From an uncultured Flavobacterium sp. (GTDB taxonomy: Bacteria; Bacteroidota; Bacteroidia; Flavobacteriales; Flavobacteriaceae): a stretch of DNA of 64,000 bases. This document shows positions 54,044 through 63,289 of the stretch, in pieces. The translations under genes and the position numbers were made by a program. Each line of letters begins with the position of its first letter. Within the stretch, counting starts at the first letter, position 1. The notes beneath the pieces were generated by a model. It did not search any database. It had not been told where the DNA came from and saw nothing but the letters and a program-made list of their open reading frames with translations. Location: NCBI GenBank assembly GCA_937773775.1, contig CALJVL010000008.1, forward strand, positions 115,593 to 179,592, given 5' to 3'.

Positions 54044-55270
54044 TTACAAGGTTTTCATGATGATGTTTGTTGCGCCTTTATTCATTAATACGAAAGTGCT
54101 GCAAATATGTCCTTTTTCACTTCTGAGCGCATCATTTAAGATCAAATCTTTAAATGTGTCATTCAGATCTTTTTTAGTCGAAATAGAGTGACATCCGCCC
54201 ATATTGACTAAAGCAGTCGCTTCTGCAAAATGGGAATAGTTGGGACCTATAACGATTGGGATGCCAAAAGTAGCCGGTTCCAGTAAATTATGGACACCTG
54301 GATTCCCAAAACCTCCTCCGACGTAAGCAATTTCAGCATAACTATAGATTTTTGTAAGAATGCCAATGCTGTCTATTATGAAAACATCAAAATCAGAGAG
54401 GTTTTTGCCTTCCATTTCTGAGAACAAAACTGTTTTTTTTGTGATGCTGTTTCTTAGAACTTCTATCTGGTGGTCTTTTATGTTGTGGGGTGCGATAATA
54501 AATTTGACATTAAATTCATTTTTGTTTATAAAATCAAGCAATAGCGTTTCGTCTTTTGGCCAGGAACTGCCGATAACAATCGCCAGTGTGTTATCCTTGA
54601 ACTGAGAAATGTACTCCAAAGAATTATCTTTTTCTAAAATTGCCGAAACCCTGTCAAAACGAGTATCGCCTGAAACAGCTACGTTTGATTTTCCTAGATC
54701 AAGCAATAACCTTTTTGAAGATTCATTTTGCACAAAAAAATAGGAGAAGCCGTCCAATGCTTTCCTGTAAAACCCCCCATACCATTTGAAGAACATTTGG
54801 TTTTTTCTGAAAATTCCAGAAATCAAATAGGTCGGCGTGTTTTTAGCATTAAGTTCGTTAAGGTAGTTTAACCAATATTCATATTTTATGAAAAACGCCA
54901 TTTCAGGGTGAACTAGTTTCATGAATTTTCGTGCATTCCTTTTAGTATCAATAGGCAGATAAACGGTCGCGTCTGCAACTACATTGTTTTTGCGGACCTC
55001 GTAGCCTGAAGGCGAGAAAAAAGTAATGACAATTTTGTGTGAAGGATATTCTGTTTTGATTTTCTCAATTACGGGTAAGCCTTGCTCGTATTCACCAAGT
55101 GATGCTGCATGGAACCAGATTGTTCTATCCGAAGCTTTTATTTTCTGTTCCAAAATAACAAAAACATTTTTGCGGCCGTCTACAAAAAGCTTGATTTTTG
55201 AACTGAATAAAGCGATTAATTTTAAGAGTAAACCCGTAATTTGCATTACGATGTTATAAAAGAAAAGCAT
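54044..55270 (-). CDS. waaA: 3-deoxy-D-manno-octulosonic acid transferase
   Basis: This 408-residue GT-B glycosyltransferase of the KdtA/WaaA family adds Kdo to lipid A. It has an N-terminal membrane anchor (about 1-25). The catalytic Glu60 is in HAASLGEYEQGLP, and the KYEYWLN and YVGGGFGNPGVHNLLEP motifs bind CMP-Kdo and acceptor. It acts at the cytoplasmic face of the inner membrane. The divergent neighbour encodes a sugar aminotransferase, consistent with envelope-glycan functions here. Confidence 0.92.
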   Translation of the reverse strand: MLFFYNIVMQITGLLLKLIALFSSKIKLFVDGRKNVFVILEQKIKASDRTIWFHAASLGEYEQGLPVIEKIKTEYPSHKIVITFFSPSGYEVRKNNVVADATVYLPIDTKRNARKFMKLVHPEMAFFIKYEYWLNYLNELNAKNTPTYLISGIFRKNQMFFKWYGGFYRKALDGFSYFFVQNESSKRLLLDLGKSNVAVSGDTRFDRVSAILEKDNSLEYISQFKDNTLAIVIGSSWPKDETLLLDFINKNEFNVKFIIAPHNIKDHQIEVLRNSITKKTVLFSEMEGKNLSDFDVFIIDSIGILTKIYSYAEIAYVGGGFGNPGVHNLLEPATFGIPIVIGPNYSHFAEATALVNMGGCHSISTKKDLNDTFKDLILNDALRSEKGHICSTFVLMNKGATNIIMKTL

Positions 55271-55491
55271 ACCGGAATTTTTATTTTGCTAAAATACAGT
55301 TTCTTTTGTTTATCGTTTAAATCTTCATGCTTAAATTCATATTTTTGTACTTGAGAATTTAAAAATATCCAAAAGGGAGTACTTCGATTTAAAAGATCGA
55401 AACAGTTTAAATACAAAATAGAATCGTAGCTATTTTTAGATACTGTGAAGCTTTTTTAGTTTTGGGGCTAACTGGTTTAAATAAAATATAA

Positions 55492-56622
55492 ATGAAAAAA
55501 ATCCAAATGGTTGACCTAAAAAGTCAATATGATAAAATCGCGACTACTGTAAATGATTCTATTCAGGAAGTTTTAGATACAAATACTTACATCAATGGGC
55601 CGCAAGTTCATCAGTTTCAAAAATCGCTGGAGGATTATATGGGTGTAAAGCATGTGATCCCTTGTGCAAATGGGACTGACGCTTTGCAAATTGCTATGAT
55701 GGGACTAGGCTTAAAGCCAGGAGATGAGGTTATTACCGCCGATTTTACCTTTGCTGCCACTGTAGAAGTAATTGCTTTATTGCAGCTCACTCCAGTGTTA
55801 GTAGATGTTGACATGTATAACATGAATATTTCTATCGAGGGGATTAGACGTGCAATCACTCCAAAAACAAAAGCAATCGTTCCTGTTCATTTGTTTGGGC
55901 GTGCTGCTAATATGGAGGCTGTTATGGCTGTCGCCAAAGAATATAATCTATTTGTGATTGAGGATAATGCACAAGCCATTGGTGCTAATTGCAAATTCTC
56001 GGATGGTTCTAAACATAAGGCAGGAACTATAGGTCACTTAGGATCTACTTCGTTTTTTCCTTCTAAAAATTTGGGCTGTTATGGAGACGGTGGAGCAATT
56101 TTTACAAATGATGATGGGTTGGCTCATACGCTTCGCGGAATTGTAAATCATGGAATGTACGAGCGCTACCATCATGATGTGGTGGGAGTGAATTCCCGTT
56201 TGGACAGTATTCAAGCGGCCGTTTTGAACGCTAAGTTACCATTCTTAGATCAATACAACTCTGCTCGACAAGATGCAGCCAGAAAATATAGTTTGGCTTT
56301 TGAAGGGAACAAACATATTGTTGCTCCCAATATTTGCGACATTTGTGACTGTCATGTTTTTCATCAATATACATTGCGAATTATAGATGCTGATAGAGAC
56401 GCATTGATGCAACATTTGTTAGCTAAAGGTATTCCTTGTGCTGTTTACTACCCAATACCATTGCATTTGCAGAAAGCGTACACGGATTCTAGATACAATG
56501 AGGAAGACTTTCCAGTCACAAATCAGTTGGTAAAGCAAGTGATTTCGCTACCGATGCATACTGAGCTCGATGACGGACAAATAAAATTCATTACCGATAG
56601 TGTTTTAGAATTTTTTAAATAA
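55492..56622 (+). CDS. DegT/DnrJ/EryC1/StrS sugar aminotransferase
   Basis: This 376-residue PLP enzyme transfers an amino group to a nucleotide keto-sugar. Its PLP-binding Lys192 is in SFFPSKNLGCYGDGG, the Asp in VIEDNAQAIGA contacts the cofactor, and the ending fits the family. The product is likely an amino sugar for lipopolysaccharide or a glycoprotein glycan. It is followed by galE on the same strand after a hairpin, and waaA lies divergent, making a small envelope-sugar cluster. Confidence 0.9.
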   Translation: MKKIQMVDLKSQYDKIATTVNDSIQEVLDTNTYINGPQVHQFQKSLEDYMGVKHVIPCANGTDALQIAMMGLGLKPGDEVITADFTFAATVEVIALLQLTPVLVDVDMYNMNISIEGIRRAITPKTKAIVPVHLFGRAANMEAVMAVAKEYNLFVIEDNAQAIGANCKFSDGSKHKAGTIGHLGSTSFFPSKNLGCYGDGGAIFTNDDGLAHTLRGIVNHGMYERYHHDVVGVNSRLDSIQAAVLNAKLPFLDQYNSARQDAARKYSLAFEGNKHIVAPNICDICDCHVFHQYTLRIIDADRDALMQHLLAKGIPCAVYYPIPLHLQKAYTDSRYNEEDFPVTNQLVKQVISLPMHTELDDGQIKFITDSVLEFFK

Positions 56623-56633
56623 AGAATATTGAG

Positions 56634-56656
56634 ACGCGATTTATCGCGTTTTTTTA
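56634..56656 (+). terminator. Terminator after the DegT aminotransferase gene
   Basis: A compact stem (acgcgat / atcgcgt) is followed by seven or more T. The loop is only two bases as written, so the innermost pair probably opens. Confidence 0.75.
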
Positions 56657-56716
56657 TTTACGAATAATATAAGATTGCGATGAATCGATCGCAGTCTTAA
56701 AAGAAAACGAAATAAA

Positions 56717-57730
56717 ATGAAAATATTAGTTACTGGAGGTTTAGGGTTTATAGGGTCACATACTGTTGTCGAATTGCAAAACGAAGGTTTTGAGGTGGTA
56801 ATTGTGGATAACCTTTCTAATACTTCATTGGATGTATTGGATGGAATTTCAAATATAACAGGAAAAATTCCGGCATTCGAAAAGTTAGATTTGCGCGAAA
56901 AAGACAAGGTACGAGAGTTTTTCAAAAGACATGTCGATTTAGCGGGTGTTATTCATTTTGCGGCTTCTAAAGCAGTTGGGGAAAGTGTGGAAAATCCATT
57001 GTTGTATTATGAAAATAACATCAATACTCTAGTTTACATTCTTCAGGAGTTGCAGAAAAAAACCGAAGCAAGCCTTATTTTTAGTTCGTCTTGTACCGTT
57101 TACGGTCAGGCTGAAATAATGCCAATTACAGAGGACGCTTCAATTCAGGAGGCAATGTCGCCTTATGGCAATACTAAACAAATAGGGGAGGAAATAATCA
57201 CCGATGTAGCTAAAGTCACTAACGTCAATGCTATCTTGTTGCGTTATTTTAATCCAATTGGTTCTCATCCTTCTGCTGAGATTGGTGAATTACCTATTGG
57301 CGTTCCTCAAAATTTAGTTCCATTCATTACTCAAACGGGTTTTGGTTTACGTAAAGAACTATCCGTTTATGGAGACGATTATCCTACCGTTGATGGTACT
57401 GCTGTGCGAGATTACATTCATGTTGTAGATCTGGCGAAAGCCCATGTTGTCGCTTTACAGCGATTACTGAACAAAAAGAATGTCGCTAAAGTGGAAACCT
57501 TCAATCTGGGAACAGGAACTGGAAGTACCGTATTGGAAGTGATCAAGGCATTCGAAAAAGTAAGCGGACAAAAATTGCCTTATAAAATAGTGGGTCGTAG
57601 AGAGGGAGATATTACTTCGGCTTACGCAAATACTGACAAAGCGAATAACATCCTTCGTTGGAAAGCACAATCATCGCTCGAAGAATCCATGGCTAGTGCA
57701 TGGAAATGGGAGCAGAAAGTGAGAAGTTAG
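56717..57730 (+). CDS. galE: UDP-glucose 4-epimerase
   Basis: This 337-residue short-chain dehydrogenase family enzyme interconverts UDP-glucose and UDP-galactose. It has the NAD motif GGLGFIG (7-13), catalytic Ser in SSSCTVYG (123-130), and Tyr150 and Lys154 in SPYGNTK. Length and the RYFNPIG motif match GalE. It follows the DegT aminotransferase gene after 95 bp and ends in a strong terminator. Confidence 0.93.
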   Translation: MKILVTGGLGFIGSHTVVELQNEGFEVVIVDNLSNTSLDVLDGISNITGKIPAFEKLDLREKDKVREFFKRHVDLAGVIHFAASKAVGESVENPLLYYENNINTLVYILQELQKKTEASLIFSSSCTVYGQAEIMPITEDASIQEAMSPYGNTKQIGEEIITDVAKVTNVNAILLRYFNPIGSHPSAEIGELPIGVPQNLVPFITQTGFGLRKELSVYGDDYPTVDGTAVRDYIHVVDLAKAHVVALQRLLNKKNVAKVETFNLGTGTGSTVLEVIKAFEKVSGQKLPYKIVGRREGDITSAYANTDKANNILRWKAQSSLEESMASAWKWEQKVRS

Positions 57731-57737
57731 ATGTAAA

Positions 57738-57770
57738 AAAAAAAAGGCTGCCAGATGGCAGCCTTTTTTA
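57738..57770. terminator. Bidirectional terminator after galE
   Basis: A perfect 13-bp stem (aaaaaggctgcca / tggcagccttttt) has a 2-base nominal loop. It also serves the convergent lipoprotein gene. Confidence 0.9.
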
Positions 57771-57772
57771 AT

Positions 57773-57988
57773 CTATTTATGCTCGTCTTTTACGTCCTTA
57801 GCTACTTCTTCAACTTTTGCAGCTCCGGTTTCAATAGCATTGTCAACTCTTGCTGCTGTAGTGTCTGCAGCATCTGACATTTCGTATTTAACAGCCTCAG
57901 TTGCTTCTCCCATTTTATCTTGCGTTTTTTCTTTACAAGAGTTCATCAATGCTAAGATAAAGGCTAAACTTAAAAATATTTTTTTCAT
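57773..57988 (-). CDS. Small acidic lipoprotein
   Basis: This 71-residue protein has lipobox MNSC (Cys18). The mature part is a predicted amphipathic helix rich in Ala, Glu, Lys and Asp (EEVAKDVKDEHK at the end), resembling short stress-type envelope lipoproteins. The signal resembles that of the protein at 53379-53570. No family is claimed. Confidence 0.7.
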   Translation of the reverse strand: MKKIFLSLAFILALMNSCKEKTQDKMGEATEAVKYEMSDAADTTAARVDNAIETGAAKVEEVAKDVKDEHK

Positions 57989-58085
57989 TTTTTTAATGTT
58001 TTAATGATCATTATTCTAAAGAATCATGATCATTAAAGATACAACTTTTTACCCAAAATTGTAATCTAGGAAATTAAAACATAAA

Positions 58086-58124
58086 AAATTTGCCCATAGC
58101 TTTTTGCGAAGGGCAAATTTGTTC
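58086..58124 (-). terminator. Terminator after fabD
   Basis: A 10-bp perfect stem (aaatttgccc / gggcaaattt) with a 15-base loop lies 24 bp beyond the fabD stop. Confidence 0.8.
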
Positions 58125-58147
58125 ATTATTAATTCCTTGTGTAGAGT

Positions 58148-59023
58148 TTATGCTTTAGCCGTTGCCACTTCTTTATCAATTTTTCCAATCAATCCCGCTA
58201 AGACTTTTCCTGGACCTACTTCTGTAAACAAGCTAGCCCCGTCTTTTATCATTCGTTGCACAGATTGTGTCCACTTTACGGGAGCAGTCAATTGTGTAAT
58301 TAAGTTTTTCTTGATGTCATTTGCATCAGACACAGCAGTTGCCGTTACATTTTGATACACTGGGCAAATGGGAGTGGAGAATGTGGTCGCTTCAATGGCT
58401 GCAGCTAATTCTTCTCTTGCCGGTTCCATCATAGGCGAGTGAAATGCGCCACCAACAGGCAAAAGCAAAGCTCGTTTTGCTCCTGCAGCCTTCATGGCTT
58501 CACAAGCTTTCTCAACAGCTGATGTTTCTCCCGAAATCACCAATTGTCCAGGACAGTTATAGTTTGCTGCTACCACGATGCCATCGATTGAAGCACATAC
58601 TTCTTCTACAATAGTATCAGCAAGTCCCAGAACAGCCGCCATAGTCGAAGGCTTTAGTTCGCATGCTTTTTGCATTGCTAGGGCTCTTTGTGAAACTAAT
58701 TTCAGTCCGTCTTCAAATGATAAGCTACCATTGGCTACCAATGCTGAAAATTCGCCTAAAGAATGTCCCGCTACCATTTCTGGCTTGAAATTGGCACCTA
58801 AGGTTTTGGCCAAGATAACCGAGTGTAAAAACACGGCTGGTTGGGTAACTTTGGTTTCTTTTAACTCTTCGGCAGTACCTTCAAACATAATGTCTGTAAT
58901 ACGAAAACCTAATATAAGGTTTGCTTTTTCAAATAAGTCTTTGGCTAATGCCGAATTTTCATATAAGTCTTTACCCATTCCTGTGAACTGAGCTCCTTGA
59001 CCTGGAAAAACGTATGCTTTCAT
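58148..59023 (-). CDS. fabD: Malonyl-CoA:acyl-carrier-protein transacylase
   Basis: This 291-residue enzyme transfers malonyl from CoA to ACP for fatty-acid elongation. The nucleophile Ser88 is in GHSLGE, Arg113 is in QRALAM, and catalytic His195 is in GGAFHSPMM. The GQGAQ motif is near the N-terminus (8-12). Length is typical. It appears monocistronic with its own terminator. Confidence 0.95.
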   Translation of the reverse strand: MKAYVFPGQGAQFTGMGKDLYENSALAKDLFEKANLILGFRITDIMFEGTAEELKETKVTQPAVFLHSVILAKTLGANFKPEMVAGHSLGEFSALVANGSLSFEDGLKLVSQRALAMQKACELKPSTMAAVLGLADTIVEEVCASIDGIVVAANYNCPGQLVISGETSAVEKACEAMKAAGAKRALLLPVGGAFHSPMMEPAREELAAAIEATTFSTPICPVYQNVTATAVSDANDIKKNLITQLTAPVKWTQSVQRMIKDGASLFTEVGPGKVLAGLIGKIDKEVATAKA

Positions 59024-59213
59024 AAAATTTGTTTAAAGTTTAAGGTTTTCATGGTATGAATATAAAACCGACTGCAAAAATAACACTTTTTTTAGGAGCG
59101 TCGACACTAGTTATTCTTTGGGATATTTATGCACCTGAGCACCCCAATTTCTGCTAGGGTTGTCCTCGAGATTAGAGCATAAAATAGGCAGTTAAAAGCG
59201 TTAAAAAACAAAA

Positions 59214-59242
59214 AAAGCGTTGCTTAACACAACGCTTTCTGC
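59214..59242 (-). terminator. Terminator after the FMN reductase gene
   Basis: A 9-bp stem (aaagcgttg / caacgcttt) has an A-rich run at its left, which forms a T tract on the minus strand. Confidence 0.75.
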
Positions 59243-59287
59243 AATAAAATTGCTGTTCTTCTTCAGATAATATGTTTTTAGATCAGG

Positions 59288-59815
59288 TTACAGCGTAATT
59301 GAACTTACAATTTCTAGCAACTGATTTTTTAAATCTTCATTAGTTATCCCGTCTTTTTCGTCAAAATTTTCATTAAAACTTGGTAAAGAAAAACTTCCTT
59401 TTACAATCGCACCTTGAAAAGGAAAACGATTTTTTGCTGTTTCTAAAACGGAGCTTCCACCTCGGGGTCCTGGCGACGTGGCCATCAGTAGCGTTTGTTT
59501 CTCTTGGAATGTTTTAGAATCTATTCTCGAAGTCCAGTCGAAAATGTTTTTAAAAGCTGTTGAGTATGCTCCATTGTGTTCTGCAAAAGAGATCACAAGT
59601 AAGTCAGCGGTTCCTAGCTTGTTATAAAAATCTGTTGCTAATTGTGGAATGCCACTTTCGGTTTCTTTATCCATCGAAAAAATAGGCATTTCGTAGTCAT
59701 TCAAGTCTAAAAGTTCAATCGAAGCATTTTCAAATTGTCCTGCAGCGTAAGCAGCTAATTGTTTATTGATTGACTTTTTGCTTGATGAAGCGCCAAAAGC
59801 GATAATTTTTTTCAT
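59288..59815 (-). CDS. NADPH-dependent FMN reductase family protein
   Basis: I place the start at ATG 59813-59815, giving 175 residues (MKKIIAFGASSSKKSIN...); a longer reading from 59857 adds 14 residues unlike the family. The flavodoxin-like fold shows the phosphate loop GASSSKKSIN, LLVISFAEHNGAYS and a TSPGPRGG motif for FMN. It likely reduces FMN, quinones or chromate-like substrates. It lies upstream of fabD and downstream of pirin, all on the minus strand but with gaps of 85-265 bp. Confidence 0.85.
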   Translation of the reverse strand: MKKIIAFGASSSKKSINKQLAAYAAGQFENASIELLDLNDYEMPIFSMDKETESGIPQLATDFYNKLGTADLLVISFAEHNGAYSTAFKNIFDWTSRIDSKTFQEKQTLLMATSPGPRGGSSVLETAKNRFPFQGAIVKGSFSLPSFNENFDEKDGITNEDLKNQLLEIVSSITL

Positions 59816-59942
59816 AGTTGTTTCTTTATTTAATTTGTAAATGCTCCTGAAGAGCAATTAGTCAAAAGTATTTATTAGTTGTTCTGTTGTGCAGAGGGTA
59901 GTTTCACCTAAGGTGTTTGATTAGCATCAAAGCAAAATTGTT

Positions 59943-60659
59943 TTAATATTCCATCGGTATTTCCATTAGTAAGAATTCCGCATCTGTACTTGCTTTAATA
60001 TCAAAGGAATTTATATTCCAGATCCCAAAACCATCACGAGTTTCTAATTCTTGGCCAGCAATGTTTAGCTTTCCTGATAGGATGAAAGCATAAACACCAT
60101 TTCCTTCTTTTTTCAAACGGTAAGTTTCTGTGACAGCCTCGTCAAACTTACTAAGATGAAACCAAGCATCTTGATGAATCCAGACACCGGTATCTTCGGC
60201 ATTTGGCGAAAGTATTTGTTGTAATTTATTTTTTCTGTCTTCAGGATTTAAGGTGATTTGTTGGTAACGAGGATCCACATTTTGTTTGTTTGGATATACC
60301 CAAATCTGCAATAGTTTAGTCCTTTGGTCTGAGTTAGGGTTAAACTCACTGTGTTTTACTCCAGTCCCTGCACTCATAACTTGGACATCGCCACTTTTGA
60401 TAGTTTCCGTATTTCCCATACTATCTTTGTGCGCTAAATCGCCTTCTAAAGGAATTGTTATGATTTCCATGTTGTCGTGGGGATGTGTTCCAAAACCCAT
60501 TCCGGCAGCGACGGTGTCGTCATTTAAAACCCGAAGTGCTCCAAATTGAACTCTTTCTGGATTGTACCAACTTGCGAAGCTAAAACTGTGATATGCGTTT
60601 AACCAGCCATGGTCAGCGTGTCCTCTTGTATCTGCTTTATGTAAAACTGTATTTTTCAT
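59943..60659 (-). CDS. Pirin family protein
   Basis: This 238-residue bicupin starts at ATG 60657-60659 (MKNTVLHKADTRGHADHGW...). The metal-binding residues are in GTHPHDNMEIIT and in KHSEFN. Bacterial pirins of this length (YhhW-like) have quercetinase activity or act in redox regulation. The second cupin half is weaker. It is encoded between the Crp/Fnr regulator and the FMN reductase, a common redox/stress context. Confidence 0.88.
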   Translation of the reverse strand: MKNTVLHKADTRGHADHGWLNAYHSFSFASWYNPERVQFGALRVLNDDTVAAGMGFGTHPHDNMEIITIPLEGDLAHKDSMGNTETIKSGDVQVMSAGTGVKHSEFNPNSDQRTKLLQIWVYPNKQNVDPRYQQITLNPEDRKNKLQQILSPNAEDTGVWIHQDAWFHLSKFDEAVTETYRLKKEGNGVYAFILSGKLNIAGQELETRDGFGIWNINSFDIKASTDAEFLLMEIPMEY

Positions 60660-60692
60660 GATATGTCTTCTTTTTGATTTTCTTCTATACAA

Positions 60693-60941
60693 ATTTACGT
60701 ACTAAGTCAGTAAAAAGAACTTAATGTAGGTTAAGAAAATAGGGTTCAGTATCTGGTGATCAGTAAAGCCAGTGATCAGTAAGAAAAAGTGGACAGTATT
60801 CAGTGTTGAAAATACGTGTTCACAGTTTTGTTTTAGTAATGGGCAATGAAATGGTCTTCTAATCAGATTTCATTTTTATGACTTTTAGGAAGTGATGATG
60901 ACTAAAAATACTGAAAACTGAACACTCTTTTTCACTGACAG
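60693..60941. repeat. Spacer with CAGT-rich simple sequence
   Basis: The gap between pirin and the Crp/Fnr gene is largely built of cagt/actg words (gatcagtaaagccagtgatc, cagtattcagtg, ctgaaaactgaacac), like 33498-33560. No gene is seen. Confidence 0.4.
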
Positions 60942-61517
60942 CTATCTTTTTAGTAATTTGGATTTCATTTTACTAAAGAATTCAGGCGTAACGCCTATGT
61001 AAGAAGCTATTTGTTTTTGGGGTACTCTTTGAAGTAGAGTTGGGTATTTTTTCCTAAATTTTTCAAAACGTTCCTCAGCAGATAAACTCAAATTATCCAT
61101 TAAGCGTTCTTGGTTGGCTACCAAAGATTTTTCAGTTAATATTCTAAAGAAGCGTTCCAATTTTGGGGTTTCAGTATATAATAGTTCTTGATTCTCTTTT
61201 GAAAGCATAACTACTTCAGCATCTTCTAGAACTTCAATAAAAAGATTTCCGGGTTTTTGAGAAATCAAACTATACATGTCTCCAATCCAATAACCTTCAC
61301 TCGCAAAACTCAAAACATACTCGACGATATTATCATTGATATTGAAGCTTCTCAATATCCCAGAGTTCACAAAATAAGAATTCACGCAAATTTCGCCTGT
61401 ATTCAATAAAATGCTTTTGGCTTTAAACTTACGTATTTGGATTTTTGATAAAAAATTCTCTTCCTCTTCTGGAGAGAGTTTTATATGCTTTGCAATATTT
61501 TGAAGAATTAAAGACAA
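60942..61517 (-). CDS. Crp/Fnr family transcriptional regulator
   Basis: This 191-residue protein has an N-terminal cyclic-nucleotide-binding-like jelly roll (about 20-115, with the segment VNSGILRSFNINDN) and a C-terminal helix-turn-helix (about 160-188, VPQKQIASYIGVTPEFFSKMKS). No FNR-type Cys cluster is present. Such short Crp-like regulators in Bacteroidetes respond to unknown signals. It starts 6 bp after the DUF6370-like gene ends and could be cotranscribed with it. Confidence 0.85.
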   Translation of the reverse strand: MSLILQNIAKHIKLSPEEEENFLSKIQIRKFKAKSILLNTGEICVNSYFVNSGILRSFNINDNIVEYVLSFASEGYWIGDMYSLISQKPGNLFIEVLEDAEVVMLSKENQELLYTETPKLERFFRILTEKSLVANQERLMDNLSLSAEERFEKFRKKYPTLLQRVPQKQIASYIGVTPEFFSKMKSKLLKR

Positions 61518-61523
61518 TTTTTG

Positions 61524-61850
61524 TTATTTTTTCTTTTCCTCAGGAAGTAATTTAAATTCCGAAACTACGAAACGCTCGTCTTTTATTTCGCCAACTACTT
61601 CCGCTTTTCTGATCGCTGCACAAAAACCATCATCAGCGTGAGCATCGCCATGGGAATCTATCGATGTTCCATCCACAAAATAGGGCTTTCCATCTATGCG
61701 AACGGCTAATTCGCAACCAAATCCTTCCATGTCAAACTGGCACTGACCGCAAGCGGTTTCTACAATCTGCTTTTTTGATGTGTCTATTTTATCTTGGGCA
61801 CTTATTGTGGTCACGACAAATAAAAATGTTGCTAATATTACTTTTTTCAT
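61524..61850 (-). CDS. Secreted Cys-rich protein (DUF6370-like)
   Basis: The natural start is ATG 61848-61850, giving 108 residues with a signal peptide ([19 protein letters not shown]). The mature part has CGQCQF, FGCELAV and DDGFCAAI, with paired Cys and the Asp/His-rich SHGDAHADD, suggesting metal binding or disulfides. As the sequence stands, it is fused in frame to the C-terminus of purT. I attribute that to one extra A in the A9 run at 61882-61890, because an A8 run lets purT stop at 61853-61855. The family name is from memory. Confidence 0.7.
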   Translation of the reverse strand: MKKVILATFLFVVTTISAQDKIDTSKKQIVETACGQCQFDMEGFGCELAVRIDGKPYFVDGTSIDSHGDAHADDGFCAAIRKAEVVGEIKDERFVVSEFKLLPEEKKK

Positions 61851-61852
61851 GT

Positions 61853-63014
61853 TTATAGATTTACTTTGACTAAGGTAGCTGTTTTTTTTTGCTCTGTTAA
61901 CAATTTCCTCAATCGGTGTTTCTAAATTGTCATTGACTAATACAACTCCCATTCTTCGGTAGGGTCTTGAAGTTGGCTTTCCGAAAATTCTAAAATCGGT
62001 TTTTGCTAAAGCTGCAATAGTTGAAATCCCTGAGTATGTTGGATTATTTGAGTTTTCTGAAGCTACTAAGACGGCACTAGCTCCCGCTTTTTCAAGTGTG
62101 ATTTCGAAAATAGGCAAATTCAAAATAGCGCGTAAATGCAATTCGAATTCATTGAAGTTCTGTGTTCCAGCCAAAGTTACCATTCCAGTATCATGTGGGC
62201 GAGGGGAAAGTTCCGAGAAATAAACACCATCATCAGTTAGGAAAAATTCAACGCCAAAAAGTCCAGCTCCACCTAGTGTTTCAGTTACTTTTTCTGCCAT
62301 GTCTTGCGCTTCAAACAAATCTTTATCTGAGATTCTGGCTGGTTGCCAACTTTCTTGGTAATCACCACGTTCTTGGCGATGTCCAATGGGTGCGCAAAAT
62401 AAGGTTGGGTTATTGTTTTGGGTAACAGTTAATAAGGTGATTTCTGAATTGAACTTCACAAAGGCTTCGACAATGACTTCCACAACGTCACCGCGAGAAC
62501 CTTCTACGGCGTAATTCCATGCTTTCTCAATATCAGCGGCTGTCTTTATGGTGGATTGTCCTTTTCCTGAGGAAGACATGAGTGGCTTTACCACACAGGG
62601 CATTCCAACAGCTTCGACTCCTTTTTGTAATTCTTCGGCTGTGGTGGCGTAACGGTAATTGGCTGTTTTTAATCCCAACTCTTTTGCAGCCAAATCCCGG
62701 ATTGCTTTACGGTTCATAGTGAAATTAGCCGCTTTTGCTGATGGAACTACTGTAATTCCTTGCTTCTCATAATCGTAGAAACGTTCGGTACGAATGGCTT
62801 CAATTTCTGGAACGATAAAATCAGGTTGGTGTTTGGCTACAATGCGATCCAGTTCAGTACCGTCAAGCATATTAATGACTTCAAATCCATGAGCTACTTG
62901 CATGGCGGGTGCATTTTCATAGCTGTCAACTGCAATGATGGTTTGTCCAATGCGTTGCGCTGCGATTGCAAATTCTTTTCCTAATTCACCTGAACCTAGC
63001 AATAATATTTTCAT
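61853..63014 (-). CDS. purT: Formate-dependent GAR transformylase PurT, with apparent frameshift near its 3' end
   Basis: This ATP-grasp enzyme of about 387 residues uses formate and ATP to make formyl-glycinamide ribonucleotide in purine synthesis. It opens with the N-terminal motif [12 protein letters not shown]. The ATP-grasp core has [22 protein letters not shown]-like strands and [13 protein letters not shown] for metal binding. As written, the frame reads on into the next gene (to 61524). With one A fewer in the run at 61882-61890 it ends [12 protein letters not shown] at TAA 61853-61855, a natural purT ending. The true gene is therefore probably separate. Confidence 0.85.
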
Positions 63015-63130
63015 GTTTTTTGTAGTCTTAATTGGAATGTAAAAATAAAGAAATGCTTTCTATTCAACACTAGTTTTGTTTATGTATGTCAGAAGTATTT
63101 TTGGAAATAATTCTTCTCGGAGTTTACACT

Positions 63131-63225
63131 TTGCGTGAGGGATTGCAGTGGAAATCCTTTGTGTTTTTTTTTAAAATTCAAAGATTGCAACGTAAAGCCC
63201 GGCCCATTTGGGACACGCCCAAAAA
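63131..63225. repeat. Dispersed intergenic repeat, GTGAGGGAT...CACGCCC type
   Basis: It runs from cgtgagggattgcagtggaa through acgtaaagcccggcccattt to cacgcccaaaa. It is related in layout to the block at 30885-30990 and loosely to 26845-26905. Similar blocks are typical of Flavobacterium spacers. Confidence 0.55.
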
Positions 63226-63228
63226 AAT

Positions 63229-63256
63229 ACCTCAAGAAAATCTCCTGAGGTGTTTT
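63229..63256 (-). terminator. Terminator after the aminotransferase gene
   Basis: A stem of acctca and tgaggt (extendable with one mismatch) is followed by an A run at its left, a T tract on the minus strand. Confidence 0.65.
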
Positions 63257-63289
63257 TGAAATATATTTTAGTCAGATTTTGACTTTTAA

